64,000 nt of DNA, from the NCBI GenBank assembly GCA_026224875.1, contig JAMFRU010000108.1:1-64000 (forward strand), written 5' to 3'. The translations under genes and the position numbers were made by a program. The notes below the pieces were generated by a model that made no database searches, was not told the origin of the DNA, and saw only the letters and a program-made list of their open reading frames with translations. Source of the stretch: Acidocella sp. GTDB lineage: Bacteria > Pseudomonadota > Alphaproteobacteria > Acetobacterales > Acetobacteraceae. Shown in pieces: positions 17,096 to 25,391 of the stretch. The stretch's first letter is position 1; every line of letters begins with the position of its first letter.

Positions 17096-17662
17096 ATGCC
17101 CGACAGCACAATTGATAAAAAACCCTTCCTGCGCGATGTGAAAACGTTGCGCGAACAGGCCCGCAGCTCTCTCGACTCCGGCGCGGTGACGCCCGGTTAC
17201 AAGGATGTGGAGAAGTCGATAGAACTGTTGCAACACACGCTGGCAACGGAAATTGTCTGTGTGCTGCGATACACTATGAATGCCATCTCCGTTGCGGGGC
17301 TTAACAGCAAAAGCGTTGCCGCCGAGTTTACCGAGCATGCGAATGATGAACGTATGCATATGATGATGATTGCCGAACGCATCGACCAGCTTGGCGGCGA
17401 TCCGGATTTCAATCCCAAAAATCTTACCTCAAAATCCGCCACCGAATATGGGCATGGCGGCACGCTGGTCGAGATGGTTGAAGAAAATCTTGTTGCCGAG
17501 CGCATCGCAGTCGAGCATTACCGCGACCTCATCGAGTATTTCCGCGTCAAAGATCCCACCACGCGGTTGATGCTCGAAAACATATTGAAGGATGAGGAAG
17601 AGCATGCGACCGATATGCATGATCTTCTGGTCGCACATCAGGGTACGCCGAAGCTGAGTTGA
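17096..17662 (+). CDS. Ferritin-like/bacterioferritin-type protein
   Basis: A 188-residue four-helix-bundle protein. Metal-ligand patterns occur in the expected order: LATEIVCVLRYTMNA, EHANDERMHMMMIAERI, ENLVAERIAVEHYRDLIEYF and DEEEHATDMHDLL, which together provide the E, E-x-x-H, E and E-x-x-H ligands of a di-iron centre. The length suits the bacterioferritin/ferritin-like DUF group. Its likely job is iron storage or peroxide protection. A GGTGG/GGTGGAAACC purine tract precedes ATG 17096. The AsmA-type gene starts 27 bp later on the same strand. Confidence 0.8.
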   Translation: MPDSTIDKKPFLRDVKTLREQARSSLDSGAVTPGYKDVEKSIELLQHTLATEIVCVLRYTMNAISVAGLNSKSVAAEFTEHANDERMHMMMIAERIDQLGGDPDFNPKNLTSKSATEYGHGGTLVEMVEENLVAERIAVEHYRDLIEYFRVKDPTTRLMLENILKDEEEHATDMHDLLVAHQGTPKLS

Positions 17663-17689
17663 GCATTTAACGGCAGGGAGCGGGGAGCT

Positions 17690-19627
17690 ATGCGGCGCAG
17701 CATCTGGCCTAAAATTCTACTCCCCGTCGTCTGCGTCATTATTCTCTTAATGATCTTCTGGAACTGGGATTGGTTTATCCCGGTTGTGGACGCGCAAGCC
17801 TCAGCAGCGCTCGGCCGCAAGGTCACGATGCAGCATCTCCACGTGTCGCTTGGCCGTAGGGTGACTGTGCAGGCGATAGGTCTGACCATCGATAATCCGC
17901 AAGGGTTTCCCGCGGATGAACCGAAACTGGCGACTTTGGCGCGGTTCGCGGTTACGGTCGATGTGGTGGAGTATGTTTCTCATCAACAGCTGGTAATTCC
18001 TTTGATCGAACTGGATCAGCCGGTCGTTAATGCGAGGCAGCTGCCGGCCGGGGAGACAAATTTTGCTCTGAAATCCAGCGGTGGCAGTGGCAATCCGCCC
18101 CAACTCGGGAATCTGGTGATCCATGACGGGCGTGCAAGCGTGATCATGCCCTCGGAAAAATCAGATTTCGATATAACCATCGAAACGCGCGATGCGCCGG
18201 CTGACACGAAGCTTTTCGAAGGCGGCGAGATTGTTGTGGACGCCCATGGCACCTATGCCGGCGCGCCGGTCACCGGCCGGTTCATCGGTGGCGCGTTGCT
18301 CTCATTACGTGCGAATGCCGCGCCCTATCCGGTGGATTTACATCTGCAAAACGGTACCACGCTGGCGAGTCTGGTGGGCACGATCGATGATCCGCGGCAT
18401 TTCGCAGGCGCGCATTTGAAACTGTCCTTCTCGGGCCAGGATATGGCAAACCTGTATCAGCTCACCGGGGTGCCGATTCCGTCGACGCCGCCATTTTCGT
18501 TAACAGGGCACTTAAACTATTCAGGGGGTACCTTTCGCTTTGATGATTTAAGCGGCCGTGTCGGCTCTTCCGACCTTGAGGGCAGCATCGCCGAGGCGCC
18601 TGGTACACCGCGCCGCACAGTGGTTGCCAATCTAACGTCTCACCGGGTCGACCTGACTGATCTGGCTGGCTTTCTGGGGGCTACGCCGGGCAAAACCACC
18701 ACACCTGGGCAGGATTCCGCAACCAAGGCCAAGGTGGAGCAGGCTAATGCAAAACCAAATCTCCTCCCGCATACGCCGATCAATCTGCCGAAGATTGATA
18801 TCGCCGATGTTGATCTGCATTATCACGGTGAGCACATCATCAACCAGGATGTGCCGTTCGATGATCTGACCGTACATCTCGTAATCAGCAACGGTCGCAT
18901 TACGGTTGATCCACTGAATTTTTCCGTCGGCACCGGTACAATTGCCAGCAAGTTCGACCTCGACCCCAAGGGGGGGGAGCTGCATACAAAAGCGAGCATC
19001 GATTTCCACAAGTTGCAACTCTCGCGCCTGATGGCGGCGACACATGGTTTCGCGGGCGACGGCACGGTAGGTGGCAGTGCCGATTTGACCGGGACGGGAA
19101 ATTCAATGGCAACGATTCTCGGACATGGCAACGGGCATGCGACGCTATTTCTGCAGCATGGCGCTGATGTCAGCGCGCTGCTGGTGGATCTGGCAGGCTT
19201 GCAAATGGGCGATGCGGTGCTCTCGGCACTTGGCATTCCAGCAAAAACGAACATCGACTGCATGGTTTCGGATTTCAAGCTGACGGATGGGCAGATGGAT
19301 ACCAGAACCTTCCTGCTCGCCACGAAGGAAGCCAATATCCTGGGTTCAGGCACGGTCAATCTCAATGACGAGAAAATCAACCTGCAGCTATCGACCCAGG
19401 CCACACATATCTCCATCGGTTCCTTCTCAACCCCGGTGAACATTGGTGGCACGTTGAAAAATCCAAGTGTGCTGCCGGCGCCCGGGCCACTCGCTGTGCG
19501 TGCCGGTGCCGCCATCGGCCTTGGCATATTGTTTCCGCCTTTGGCCCTCATTCCCACCATTCGCCTTGGGCTTGGCGATAAAAATGCCTGTGAGAATGCG
19601 ATAACGGCGATTCACGAGAGGCATTGA
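17690..19627 (+). CDS. AsmA-family protein
   Basis: A 645-residue protein with a single N-terminal membrane anchor (LLPVVCVIILLMIFW near residues 10-25). It then reads AALGRKVTMQHLHVSLG, the typical start of AsmA-family beta-taco domains. The C-terminal part contains GGSADLTGTGNSMATILGHG and GSGTVNLNDEKINLQL, hallmarks of the AsmA_2/DUF748 type, plus a hydrophobic end GAAIGLGILFPPLALIPTI. AsmA-like proteins bridge the periplasm and affect outer-membrane lipid transport. The gene begins 27 bp after the ferritin-like gene. Confidence 0.85.
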   Translation: MRRSIWPKILLPVVCVIILLMIFWNWDWFIPVVDAQASAALGRKVTMQHLHVSLGRRVTVQAIGLTIDNPQGFPADEPKLATLARFAVTVDVVEYVSHQQLVIPLIELDQPVVNARQLPAGETNFALKSSGGSGNPPQLGNLVIHDGRASVIMPSEKSDFDITIETRDAPADTKLFEGGEIVVDAHGTYAGAPVTGRFIGGALLSLRANAAPYPVDLHLQNGTTLASLVGTIDDPRHFAGAHLKLSFSGQDMANLYQLTGVPIPSTPPFSLTGHLNYSGGTFRFDDLSGRVGSSDLEGSIAEAPGTPRRTVVANLTSHRVDLTDLAGFLGATPGKTTTPGQDSATKAKVEQANAKPNLLPHTPINLPKIDIADVDLHYHGEHIINQDVPFDDLTVHLVISNGRITVDPLNFSVGTGTIASKFDLDPKGGELHTKASIDFHKLQLSRLMAATHGFAGDGTVGGSADLTGTGNSMATILGHGNGHATLFLQHGADVSALLVDLAGLQMGDAVLSALGIPAKTNIDCMVSDFKLTDGQMDTRTFLLATKEANILGSGTVNLNDEKINLQLSTQATHISIGSFSTPVNIGGTLKNPSVLPAPGPLAVRAGAAIGLGILFPPLALIPTIRLGLGDKNACENAITAIHERH

Positions 19628-19744
19628 AGAAAGCATGAAAAAATGTCCCAATCGACATTGCCGGTCAACCGCCATGTTATGCTGATTATGGGCATGATCC
19701 TATGCGAAGATGTGTAGTCACTGGGATCTCCCATAGGGGGTAAA

Positions 19745-20050
19745 ATGCCAAGAGGTGATAAAACTAAGTACACAGACAAGCAGGAGCGCAAAGCGGCGCA
19801 TATTGCAGAAAGCTATGAGAGCAAGGGCGTCGGTGAGAACGAGGCGGAGCGCAGGGCCTGGGCGACCGCGAATAAGGATGACGGTGGCGGCAAAGCAGCT
19901 GGTTCTGGGCGTGATGCCAATACGGGCCACCCCGCGGCACATAAAGGAGGCGTTCTTGGCGGCCACGCCTCAGCCTCGCGCAGTACCGCCGCACGCTCCG
20001 CCTCGGCCCGCAAAGCCGCCGCGACACGCAAGCGCAACACAGAACATTAG
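19745..20050 (+). CDS. Small basic protein of the so-called plasmid-stabilisation family
   Basis: A 101-residue hydrophilic protein starting MPRGDKTKYTDKQERKAAHI with ESYESKGVGENEAERRAWAT, a pattern common in short proteobacterial proteins annotated as plasmid stabilisation protein. The C-terminal half is Ala/Ser/Arg/Lys-rich (ASRSTAARSASARKAAATRK), resembling nucleic-acid-binding tails. ATG 19745 follows ATAGGGGGT. The DUF2934 gene follows after 9 bp. The name does not imply plasmid origin; such genes are often chromosomal and tied to stress response. Confidence 0.7.
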   Translation: MPRGDKTKYTDKQERKAAHIAESYESKGVGENEAERRAWATANKDDGGGKAAGSGRDANTGHPAAHKGGVLGGHASASRSTAARSASARKAAATRKRNTEH

Positions 20051-20059
20051 GGGGACACA

Positions 20060-20272
20060 ATGCCGGAGTTTCAGGGACAGCAGGAAGAGAAACAGCGTGA
20101 ACTGGCCTATAAATTATGGGAGAAGGCCGGACGCCCGGAGGGACGCCAGGATGAGTTCTGGCAGGAGGCAGAGCAAACCCTGGCTGATGACAAACGCAGC
20201 GTACCGAAAGACGATCTTGACACTGCCGGTGAAGATAGTTTTCCGGCGAGCGATCCGGTAAATTACACTTAA
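20060..20272 (+). CDS. DUF2934-type small protein
   Basis: A 70-residue protein. RELAYKLWEKAGRPEGRQDE followed by FWQEAEQTL is the DUF2934 signature. The tail AGEDSFPASDPVNYT repeats the C-terminal motif of the protein at 14914. GGGGGAC lies just upstream of ATG 20060. Function unknown; DUF2934 proteins often sit next to glycogen/trehalose and stress genes, as here, 400 bp from treY on the opposite strand. Confidence 0.75.
   Translation: MPEFQGQQEEKQRELAYKLWEKAGRPEGRQDEFWQEAEQTLADDKRSVPKDDLDTAGEDSFPASDPVNYT
20225..20254 (+). repeat. Copy 2 of the 30-bp AGEDSFPASD-coding sequence
   Basis: Matches the minus strand of 14956-14985 at 28 of 30 bases, including the shared core GATAGTTTTCCGGCGAG. 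It encodes the C-terminal motif of the DUF2934 protein. Confidence 0.7.
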
Positions 20273-20679
20273 AGCAACGCCAGATGCTTGCATGGACACT
20301 GCAATTCTTGGTGTCCGACCGGCCGCAATAGCGTTCAAATGATAACCTATCCCGCGGCCTTCACTGTAAATCCCGTATTGGTGATTGTTTCCGTAAAATC
20401 ATCCGCCCCCGAATTGCTCCCGATATCCGCACGTTTGGAATGAAGATCCGCCACAACATGCGCCGCCGGGGCGAGGCGGTATACGCGGTGTGGAAACGGA
20501 AATGCCAGTACCACCGAAAATATTGCGCGACATGAAAAACAGCACTGTCGCATCAGCCTTGCTGTTCATGCACTAAAGTTACATGGGGCGGTGCTGCTAG
20601 GCACGAACAAGCGGGTGAGCCTGGCTGTCTGGGCGGCCCGGTATATGACAAAAACCTGATTCGGAACGATATTTAAACT
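20273..20679. other. Gap between two convergent units; possible coding remnant on the minus strand
   Basis: About 400 bp without a sure gene. Near its left end GGACAC (20294-20299) and GTGTCC (20311-20316) can pair as a weak hairpin that may end the DUF2934 transcript. On the minus strand 20347-20553 is open for 68 codons; its second half (APAAHVVADLHSKRADIGSN, then SGADDFTETITNTGF) reads like real protein, but no family is recognised and the N-terminal half does not. It could be the eroded 3' end of a lost gene. Confidence 0.3.
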
Positions 20680-23430
20680 TTAAGGCAATGCCGAGAATGA
20701 TTGCAAAAGACAGACAGGCAGTTTGGCAAACAGAACTGCGGCAGAGATTGCAGCACCCGTGATCTGCCCGCCATTCAGCACGTCAATCCAAGCCCTACCA
20801 GGCAGGGTGAGCATGGTATCACCCCAGGCCTCTGGCGGCACCAGCGGCGCATCGGTAACCAGCCCCGCAGCCAGCCGGGTAACGGCGGTGATGACACAAT
20901 GCGTGCCGCTGCGCCGCGCGAAGGCCAAAACATGGTCCGCCCCGCTGCCGCTGGCCTCTAATTTCACGTATTCGCTCTCGCCAAAAACCTCCGGCAATTC
21001 CGCCCGCAATGCCAACGCCCGGGCAATCACAGCCTGTTTCACAGCACCACTTTGCCAATCACCCAATGCCTCCGCAGGGCTCACCCCGGCGTTCAATGCC
21101 GCCGCCCTCAGCGCGAAATCCACAGGCCGTCGATTATCCGGGTCCACCAGGCTTTGATCCCAAAATTCCGCCCCCTGATATAAATCCGGCACACCAGGTG
21201 AAGTCAGCCGCAACAATGTCTGGGCCAGGCCGTTCACCGCGCCGGCCGCATTCAACCTTCGCGAAAACGCAACGATCTCGTCCAGCACAGGCCGATGCGG
21301 GTCCAGCGTCCCATCCAGAAACGCCTGGCACGCTGCCTCATAGGACTCATTCGGGCTCGCCCATTCGGATTTCAACTTAGCCTCGCGCAGAGATTTAACC
21401 TGCCACCCGGCCACACGCGCGGCAAAATCGCGCACCCCCTCCGTACCCCCCGCCTCCAGCCCCAGCGGCCATGCGGACACCAGCGTCTGGTACAACATGA
21501 TCTCATCCGCCACGCTCGGGCCAGTATCTTGCTTGATGATCGCGTTCAGCCGCATCCAGCGTGCCAGCGTGTGCTCCCATTCCTCCGGAATTTCGGAGAG
21601 TACAGCCAGCCGCGCGCGTGTATCCTCGCCGCGCTTATGGTCATGCGTCGCGGTTGCCAGGAGCGCCCGCGGAAAGTTTTTGTCCCGCTGCTGGCAGGCG
21701 GCATGGAAAGCCGCCGGGGTGAGCGCAAAAACGCCAGGGTTAGACCCCACCTCATTGCGCGACAGGAGCCGACCAAAACGGTAAAACCCTGTATCCTCCA
21801 CAGACTTCGCAGCAGTAGGTGCGGACAATTGCTGAAATCGCACCATGGCGCGCAAGCGCTCCGCCCGGCACGGGCCGGAGGGCAGGCGGCCCGGCGGCTC
21901 ATCAGCCAGCCACAGCCGCAGCAGATCCAACAAGGCCCGGTCGGCCGCCCGCACAGTGCGGCACGCCCCGGCCCAGGCGCGGTCCACCACCTGCTGGTCG
22001 GTTTTACTTACCCCGGCATAGCCTGCATAAATACGGTACACTGGAAAATGCAAAAGAATTTCCGTCAGCGCACGGCGTATCGCGGTCAGGCTGTAATCGC
22101 GCGTACACAGGTCCTGGCGCGCAATGCGATGTAACGCGATTGCAGTAGCATTCAATTCGCTGGAAAGATTTTCCCGCAAAATCTGGCGCCGTGCCGGCTC
22201 TTCCTCTTCAGCGAAATCATCCGGACGTCCGGTAAGCTTGGTCCACAACGCGCTAAGCGGCGCCTCACCATCCGGATCGTGCAAAACAGCGCTTACCTGG
22301 TCCATGAAATCATAGCCGGTAGTGCCATCCGTCTGCCATCCAAACGACAAAACCTCGCGCGGCGCCAGGATTTTTTCGACCACAATATACGGCGCGCCCT
22401 GCGGCGCCGCCGTCGGGCGTTTTGCGCCGGCCGTCTCCATCGCCCGGCGCAATTTGCGCGCATAAAGCCGCGGGTCCGCCAGCCCGTCGATATGGTCAAT
22501 CCGCACGCCGTCGATCAACCCGTCGGCATAAAGCTGCAAGATAAGCCGATGCGTCGCGTCAAATACCGGTGCGTCTTCAACTCGCAGCCCGGCCAAAGTG
22601 TTGATGTCAAAAAACCGCCGCCAGTTGATTTCATCGGCGGCCGCGCGCCACCAGGCCAGGCGATAATGCTGGCGTTGCAGCAGCGCATGCAGCCGCGTGC
22701 TACCACGCTGCGTGCCGGCCGAGAAGCGGGCAAAAATGGAAGCCAGCGCCGTTTCGCCCGCCGGTGTTTTCACCAATTCAGCAAGCCGCGATTTAGCCTC
22801 CGTGGCGGCTTCAAAAGCCTCCCGCCCCGCCCGCTTTGCGGCATGCCGGAACGCGTGGCTGATCTCACAAAAAACCGGCTCAGCGTGCAATATAGCGGCG
22901 GTACTGCGGGGAGAGAGCGGGAAGCGATGCTCAAAATACTCTACATAAAACGAACCAGCGCAGCGCAGGACAAACTCTTGATTGGCAAGTGCCTGTCCAT
23001 AAGGCACACCAAGGAAAGGGGCCAGCAATTTATTACGCAAATCCGGGTCCGGCGGGTCCCAGTCAATATCAAAAAATTCCGCATATTCACTAGATCTTCC
23101 AAACTCCAGCACATTCAGCCACCAGGAATTATCAGCCCCGCCCACCCCCATATGGTTCGGCACGATATCGGCAATCAGCCCCATGTTATGTGCTCGCAAC
23201 GCTGCCACGAGCCGTAGCAGAGCCGGCATCCCGCCAAGTTCAGGGTTAATCGCGCCATGGTCAACAATATCATAACCATGCGTCGAACCCGCCCGGGCTT
23301 TCAGCAACGGCGAGGCATAAATATGCGAAATGCCCAGCTGGGCATAATACGGAACAATCCGCACTGCATCATCTAGCGTAAATCCAGCAAAGAACTGCAG
23401 CCGTGCCGTTGCGCGCGGGGTGGTGGTCAT
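20680..23430 (-). CDS. treY: Malto-oligosyltrehalose synthase
   Basis: A 916-residue GH13_26 enzyme that turns the reducing-end alpha-1,4 bond of a maltodextrin into an alpha,alpha-1,1 bond, yielding maltooligosyltrehalose. Motifs: YYAQLGISHIYASPLLKARA and GSTHGYDIVDHGAINPELGG at the N-terminus, DIVPNHMG (region I), DGVRIDHIDGLADPRLYARK (nucleophile Asp), VVEKIL (acid/base Glu) and TATHDHKRGEDTRARL. The size of about 900 is normal for TreY. It is the last gene of the seven-gene operon, overlapping malQ by 4 nt. With treZ it releases trehalose from glycogen. Confidence 0.95.
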   Translation of the reverse strand: MTTTPRATARLQFFAGFTLDDAVRIVPYYAQLGISHIYASPLLKARAGSTHGYDIVDHGAINPELGGMPALLRLVAALRAHNMGLIADIVPNHMGVGGADNSWWLNVLEFGRSSEYAEFFDIDWDPPDPDLRNKLLAPFLGVPYGQALANQEFVLRCAGSFYVEYFEHRFPLSPRSTAAILHAEPVFCEISHAFRHAAKRAGREAFEAATEAKSRLAELVKTPAGETALASIFARFSAGTQRGSTRLHALLQRQHYRLAWWRAAADEINWRRFFDINTLAGLRVEDAPVFDATHRLILQLYADGLIDGVRIDHIDGLADPRLYARKLRRAMETAGAKRPTAAPQGAPYIVVEKILAPREVLSFGWQTDGTTGYDFMDQVSAVLHDPDGEAPLSALWTKLTGRPDDFAEEEEPARRQILRENLSSELNATAIALHRIARQDLCTRDYSLTAIRRALTEILLHFPVYRIYAGYAGVSKTDQQVVDRAWAGACRTVRAADRALLDLLRLWLADEPPGRLPSGPCRAERLRAMVRFQQLSAPTAAKSVEDTGFYRFGRLLSRNEVGSNPGVFALTPAAFHAACQQRDKNFPRALLATATHDHKRGEDTRARLAVLSEIPEEWEHTLARWMRLNAIIKQDTGPSVADEIMLYQTLVSAWPLGLEAGGTEGVRDFAARVAGWQVKSLREAKLKSEWASPNESYEAACQAFLDGTLDPHRPVLDEIVAFSRRLNAAGAVNGLAQTLLRLTSPGVPDLYQGAEFWDQSLVDPDNRRPVDFALRAAALNAGVSPAEALGDWQSGAVKQAVIARALALRAELPEVFGESEYVKLEASGSGADHVLAFARRSGTHCVITAVTRLAAGLVTDAPLVPPEAWGDTMLTLPGRAWIDVLNGGQITGAAISAAVLFAKLPVCLLQSFSALP

Positions 23431-25391
23431 GATTTACGCGCGTTGTTAAGCGCAGCCAGCCGGGCCGCCACATCACGCCTGCCGAACAATGCATCCGAAT
23501 CATCTGGTAGCCGCCGCCGCCAGTTCGGATATTCATCGATTGTACCAGGAAGATTAGGCTGATCCTGCAATCCGAGTGCATCCTCAACCGGCAACAGTGC
23601 TAGCGTACAAGCGGCTTTACCGAGATGCGCACAGGCCGCATCCGCAGCCGCCGCGCCATTCTGTCCATCAGGCCTTTGCGCTGCTGTAGCACCGGATTGT
23701 TGGAATGCCGTCCATAGTTCCGCCCGGTCAGATTTGCGTGCCTCAGAAGATTCGCCCAACATATTCAGCTTTTCGTGCCAGCCGATATCTGTTTCCTGCC
23801 ACCAGCCCGCGACGCTCGGCAGATCATGCGTCGTCGTCATCGCGGCCGCGGTCTTCGTCCATTGCTGCGGTGGTTTGAAATGCTTGCCCTTGCGTTCAAA
23901 CCACAGCACCCGCAATCCCGCGATCCCCGCAATATCCAGTTTCTTCCTGAAACCAAGAGGCACGGTCCCAAGATCTTCACCCAGAATCACTGCCTTATGA
24001 CGTTGAGACTCAAGAACGATGAGCCGCATCAAATCATCCATCGGCATTCGCAAAAATGCCCCCTGCACGGAAGGCAATCCGGCGGGGATCACCCACAACC
24101 GTGTCAGCCCCATTACATGGTCGATGCGCACGCCCCCAGCATGGCGCAGCGCGTGTCGCAACATGCCGATAAATGCCGCATACCCCTTATGTCTCAGCCC
24201 GCGTGCCGAAAACGCCGTGATGCCCCAGCTCTGTCCCTTGCGATTGAAAAGATCCGGCGGGGCACCGATTTCCAGCCCCCGTAAAACCTCGTCCTGTCGC
24301 GTCCAGCTATGGCTGCCGGCCGGGCTGGTCCCTACCGCCAAATCCGTAATAAGCCCGATCTTCATGCCCGTTCCAAGCGCCGCCTGTTTTGCCGCGGCCA
24401 GGCCTTGGTCCGCCAGATATTGCAGCCAGATATGAAAGGTGATTTCCCGTTCATGCTCACGGGCAAAACGTGCAACAGCCGCATTGCTTGGATTCTGATA
24501 TTCCTGTGGCCAGTTGCGGAAATCCCGCGCCGCAGGATCATTCGCACTAAGCACCTCATGCAGTGTTTCAAATACCGCATGAAGTTCCAGCTCTACCCCC
24601 GCCTCTCGCCGGAAAGCCACAAGTGCTGCATGTTCCTGAAAATTTTTAAATCTATCACGTAAAACTTGCAACCGCGCTGTGGCCTCCGCCGGCCAGTCGA
24701 TCAAGTCACCACGCACATCCGCCATATCGAGCGGAGCATATAAAGCATTCAGCGCGGAACGGTTGGATGCCGAATAGGGCCCGTAATGACGAACATCTGC
24801 GGAAAACTGCGCATGCACCGGGCTGATCGCCACCGCATGCGCCCCATGCGTGCCGGCTTGCCGGGCAAACTCCGAAAGGGCCGCAAAATCGCCAATACCA
24901 CCGCCATTTTTTCGGCGCAACGAATACAGCTGAACGGCAAGCCCCCAAAGTTTTTCGCCACCACCGGCATCTTCTAGCGTATAGGCTCGCGCCGGCGCCA
25001 CCGCGATTGTCGTAACGGTGTCGTTCATTTCAACACGATGATACCCAGCCTCTTGCAGCGCCGGCAACCGAATGCCATGCTTTCCCCGCACCGCGATCCC
25101 TTCAAGTACACGCCCAGATTCAAGCGTAATTCGATAGCGCCCCGGCACGCCCGCCAACAAGATAGGTCGGTTCAGTGCAGACGTAACAAGTGGCCGGGCC
25201 GAAGTTGTGGATTCCTCCATAAATGCGGCGTGACTTTCACAAATTTGAGCTTCCGACCCACAAGGCAATTCGAGCGCATTCAACACAGCACGTAATGAAT
25301 CGTCAGAGACAATCTGCATCTTGCCGGCGGCATCGCGCCAGGCGACTTCAATCCCTGCCGCGGTAGCAAGTTGGTGCAGGCGTACGCTCAT
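23427..25391 (-). CDS. malQ: 4-alpha-glucanotransferase (amylomaltase)
   Basis: A 654-residue GH77 disproportionating enzyme moving glucan segments between malto-oligosaccharides and releasing glucose. Visible motifs: LWGLAVQLYSLRRKNGGGIG with the PVHAQF region, GGVRIDHVMGLTRLW (nucleophile Asp), ILGEDLGTVP (acid/base Glu) and TTHDLPSVAGWW (transition-state Asp). An N-terminal extension before the barrel (about residues 1-150) is as in the longer MalQ class. It overlaps treZ upstream and treY downstream by 4 nt each. Confidence 0.93.
   Translation of the reverse strand: MSVRLHQLATAAGIEVAWRDAAGKMQIVSDDSLRAVLNALELPCGSEAQICESHAAFMEESTTSARPLVTSALNRPILLAGVPGRYRITLESGRVLEGIAVRGKHGIRLPALQEAGYHRVEMNDTVTTIAVAPARAYTLEDAGGGEKLWGLAVQLYSLRRKNGGGIGDFAALSEFARQAGTHGAHAVAISPVHAQFSADVRHYGPYSASNRSALNALYAPLDMADVRGDLIDWPAEATARLQVLRDRFKNFQEHAALVAFRREAGVELELHAVFETLHEVLSANDPAARDFRNWPQEYQNPSNAAVARFAREHEREITFHIWLQYLADQGLAAAKQAALGTGMKIGLITDLAVGTSPAGSHSWTRQDEVLRGLEIGAPPDLFNRKGQSWGITAFSARGLRHKGYAAFIGMLRHALRHAGGVRIDHVMGLTRLWVIPAGLPSVQGAFLRMPMDDLMRLIVLESQRHKAVILGEDLGTVPLGFRKKLDIAGIAGLRVLWFERKGKHFKPPQQWTKTAAAMTTTHDLPSVAGWWQETDIGWHEKLNMLGESSEARKSDRAELWTAFQQSGATAAQRPDGQNGAAAADAACAHLGKAACTLALLPVEDALGLQDQPNLPGTIDEYPNWRRRLPDDSDALFGRRDVAARLAALNNARKS

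Noticed and set aside
19745-20050. Evidence of plasmid origin from the plasmid-stabilisation-like gene
   Set aside because: This family name is historical; the genes around it are core metabolism and there is no partition or replication gene.
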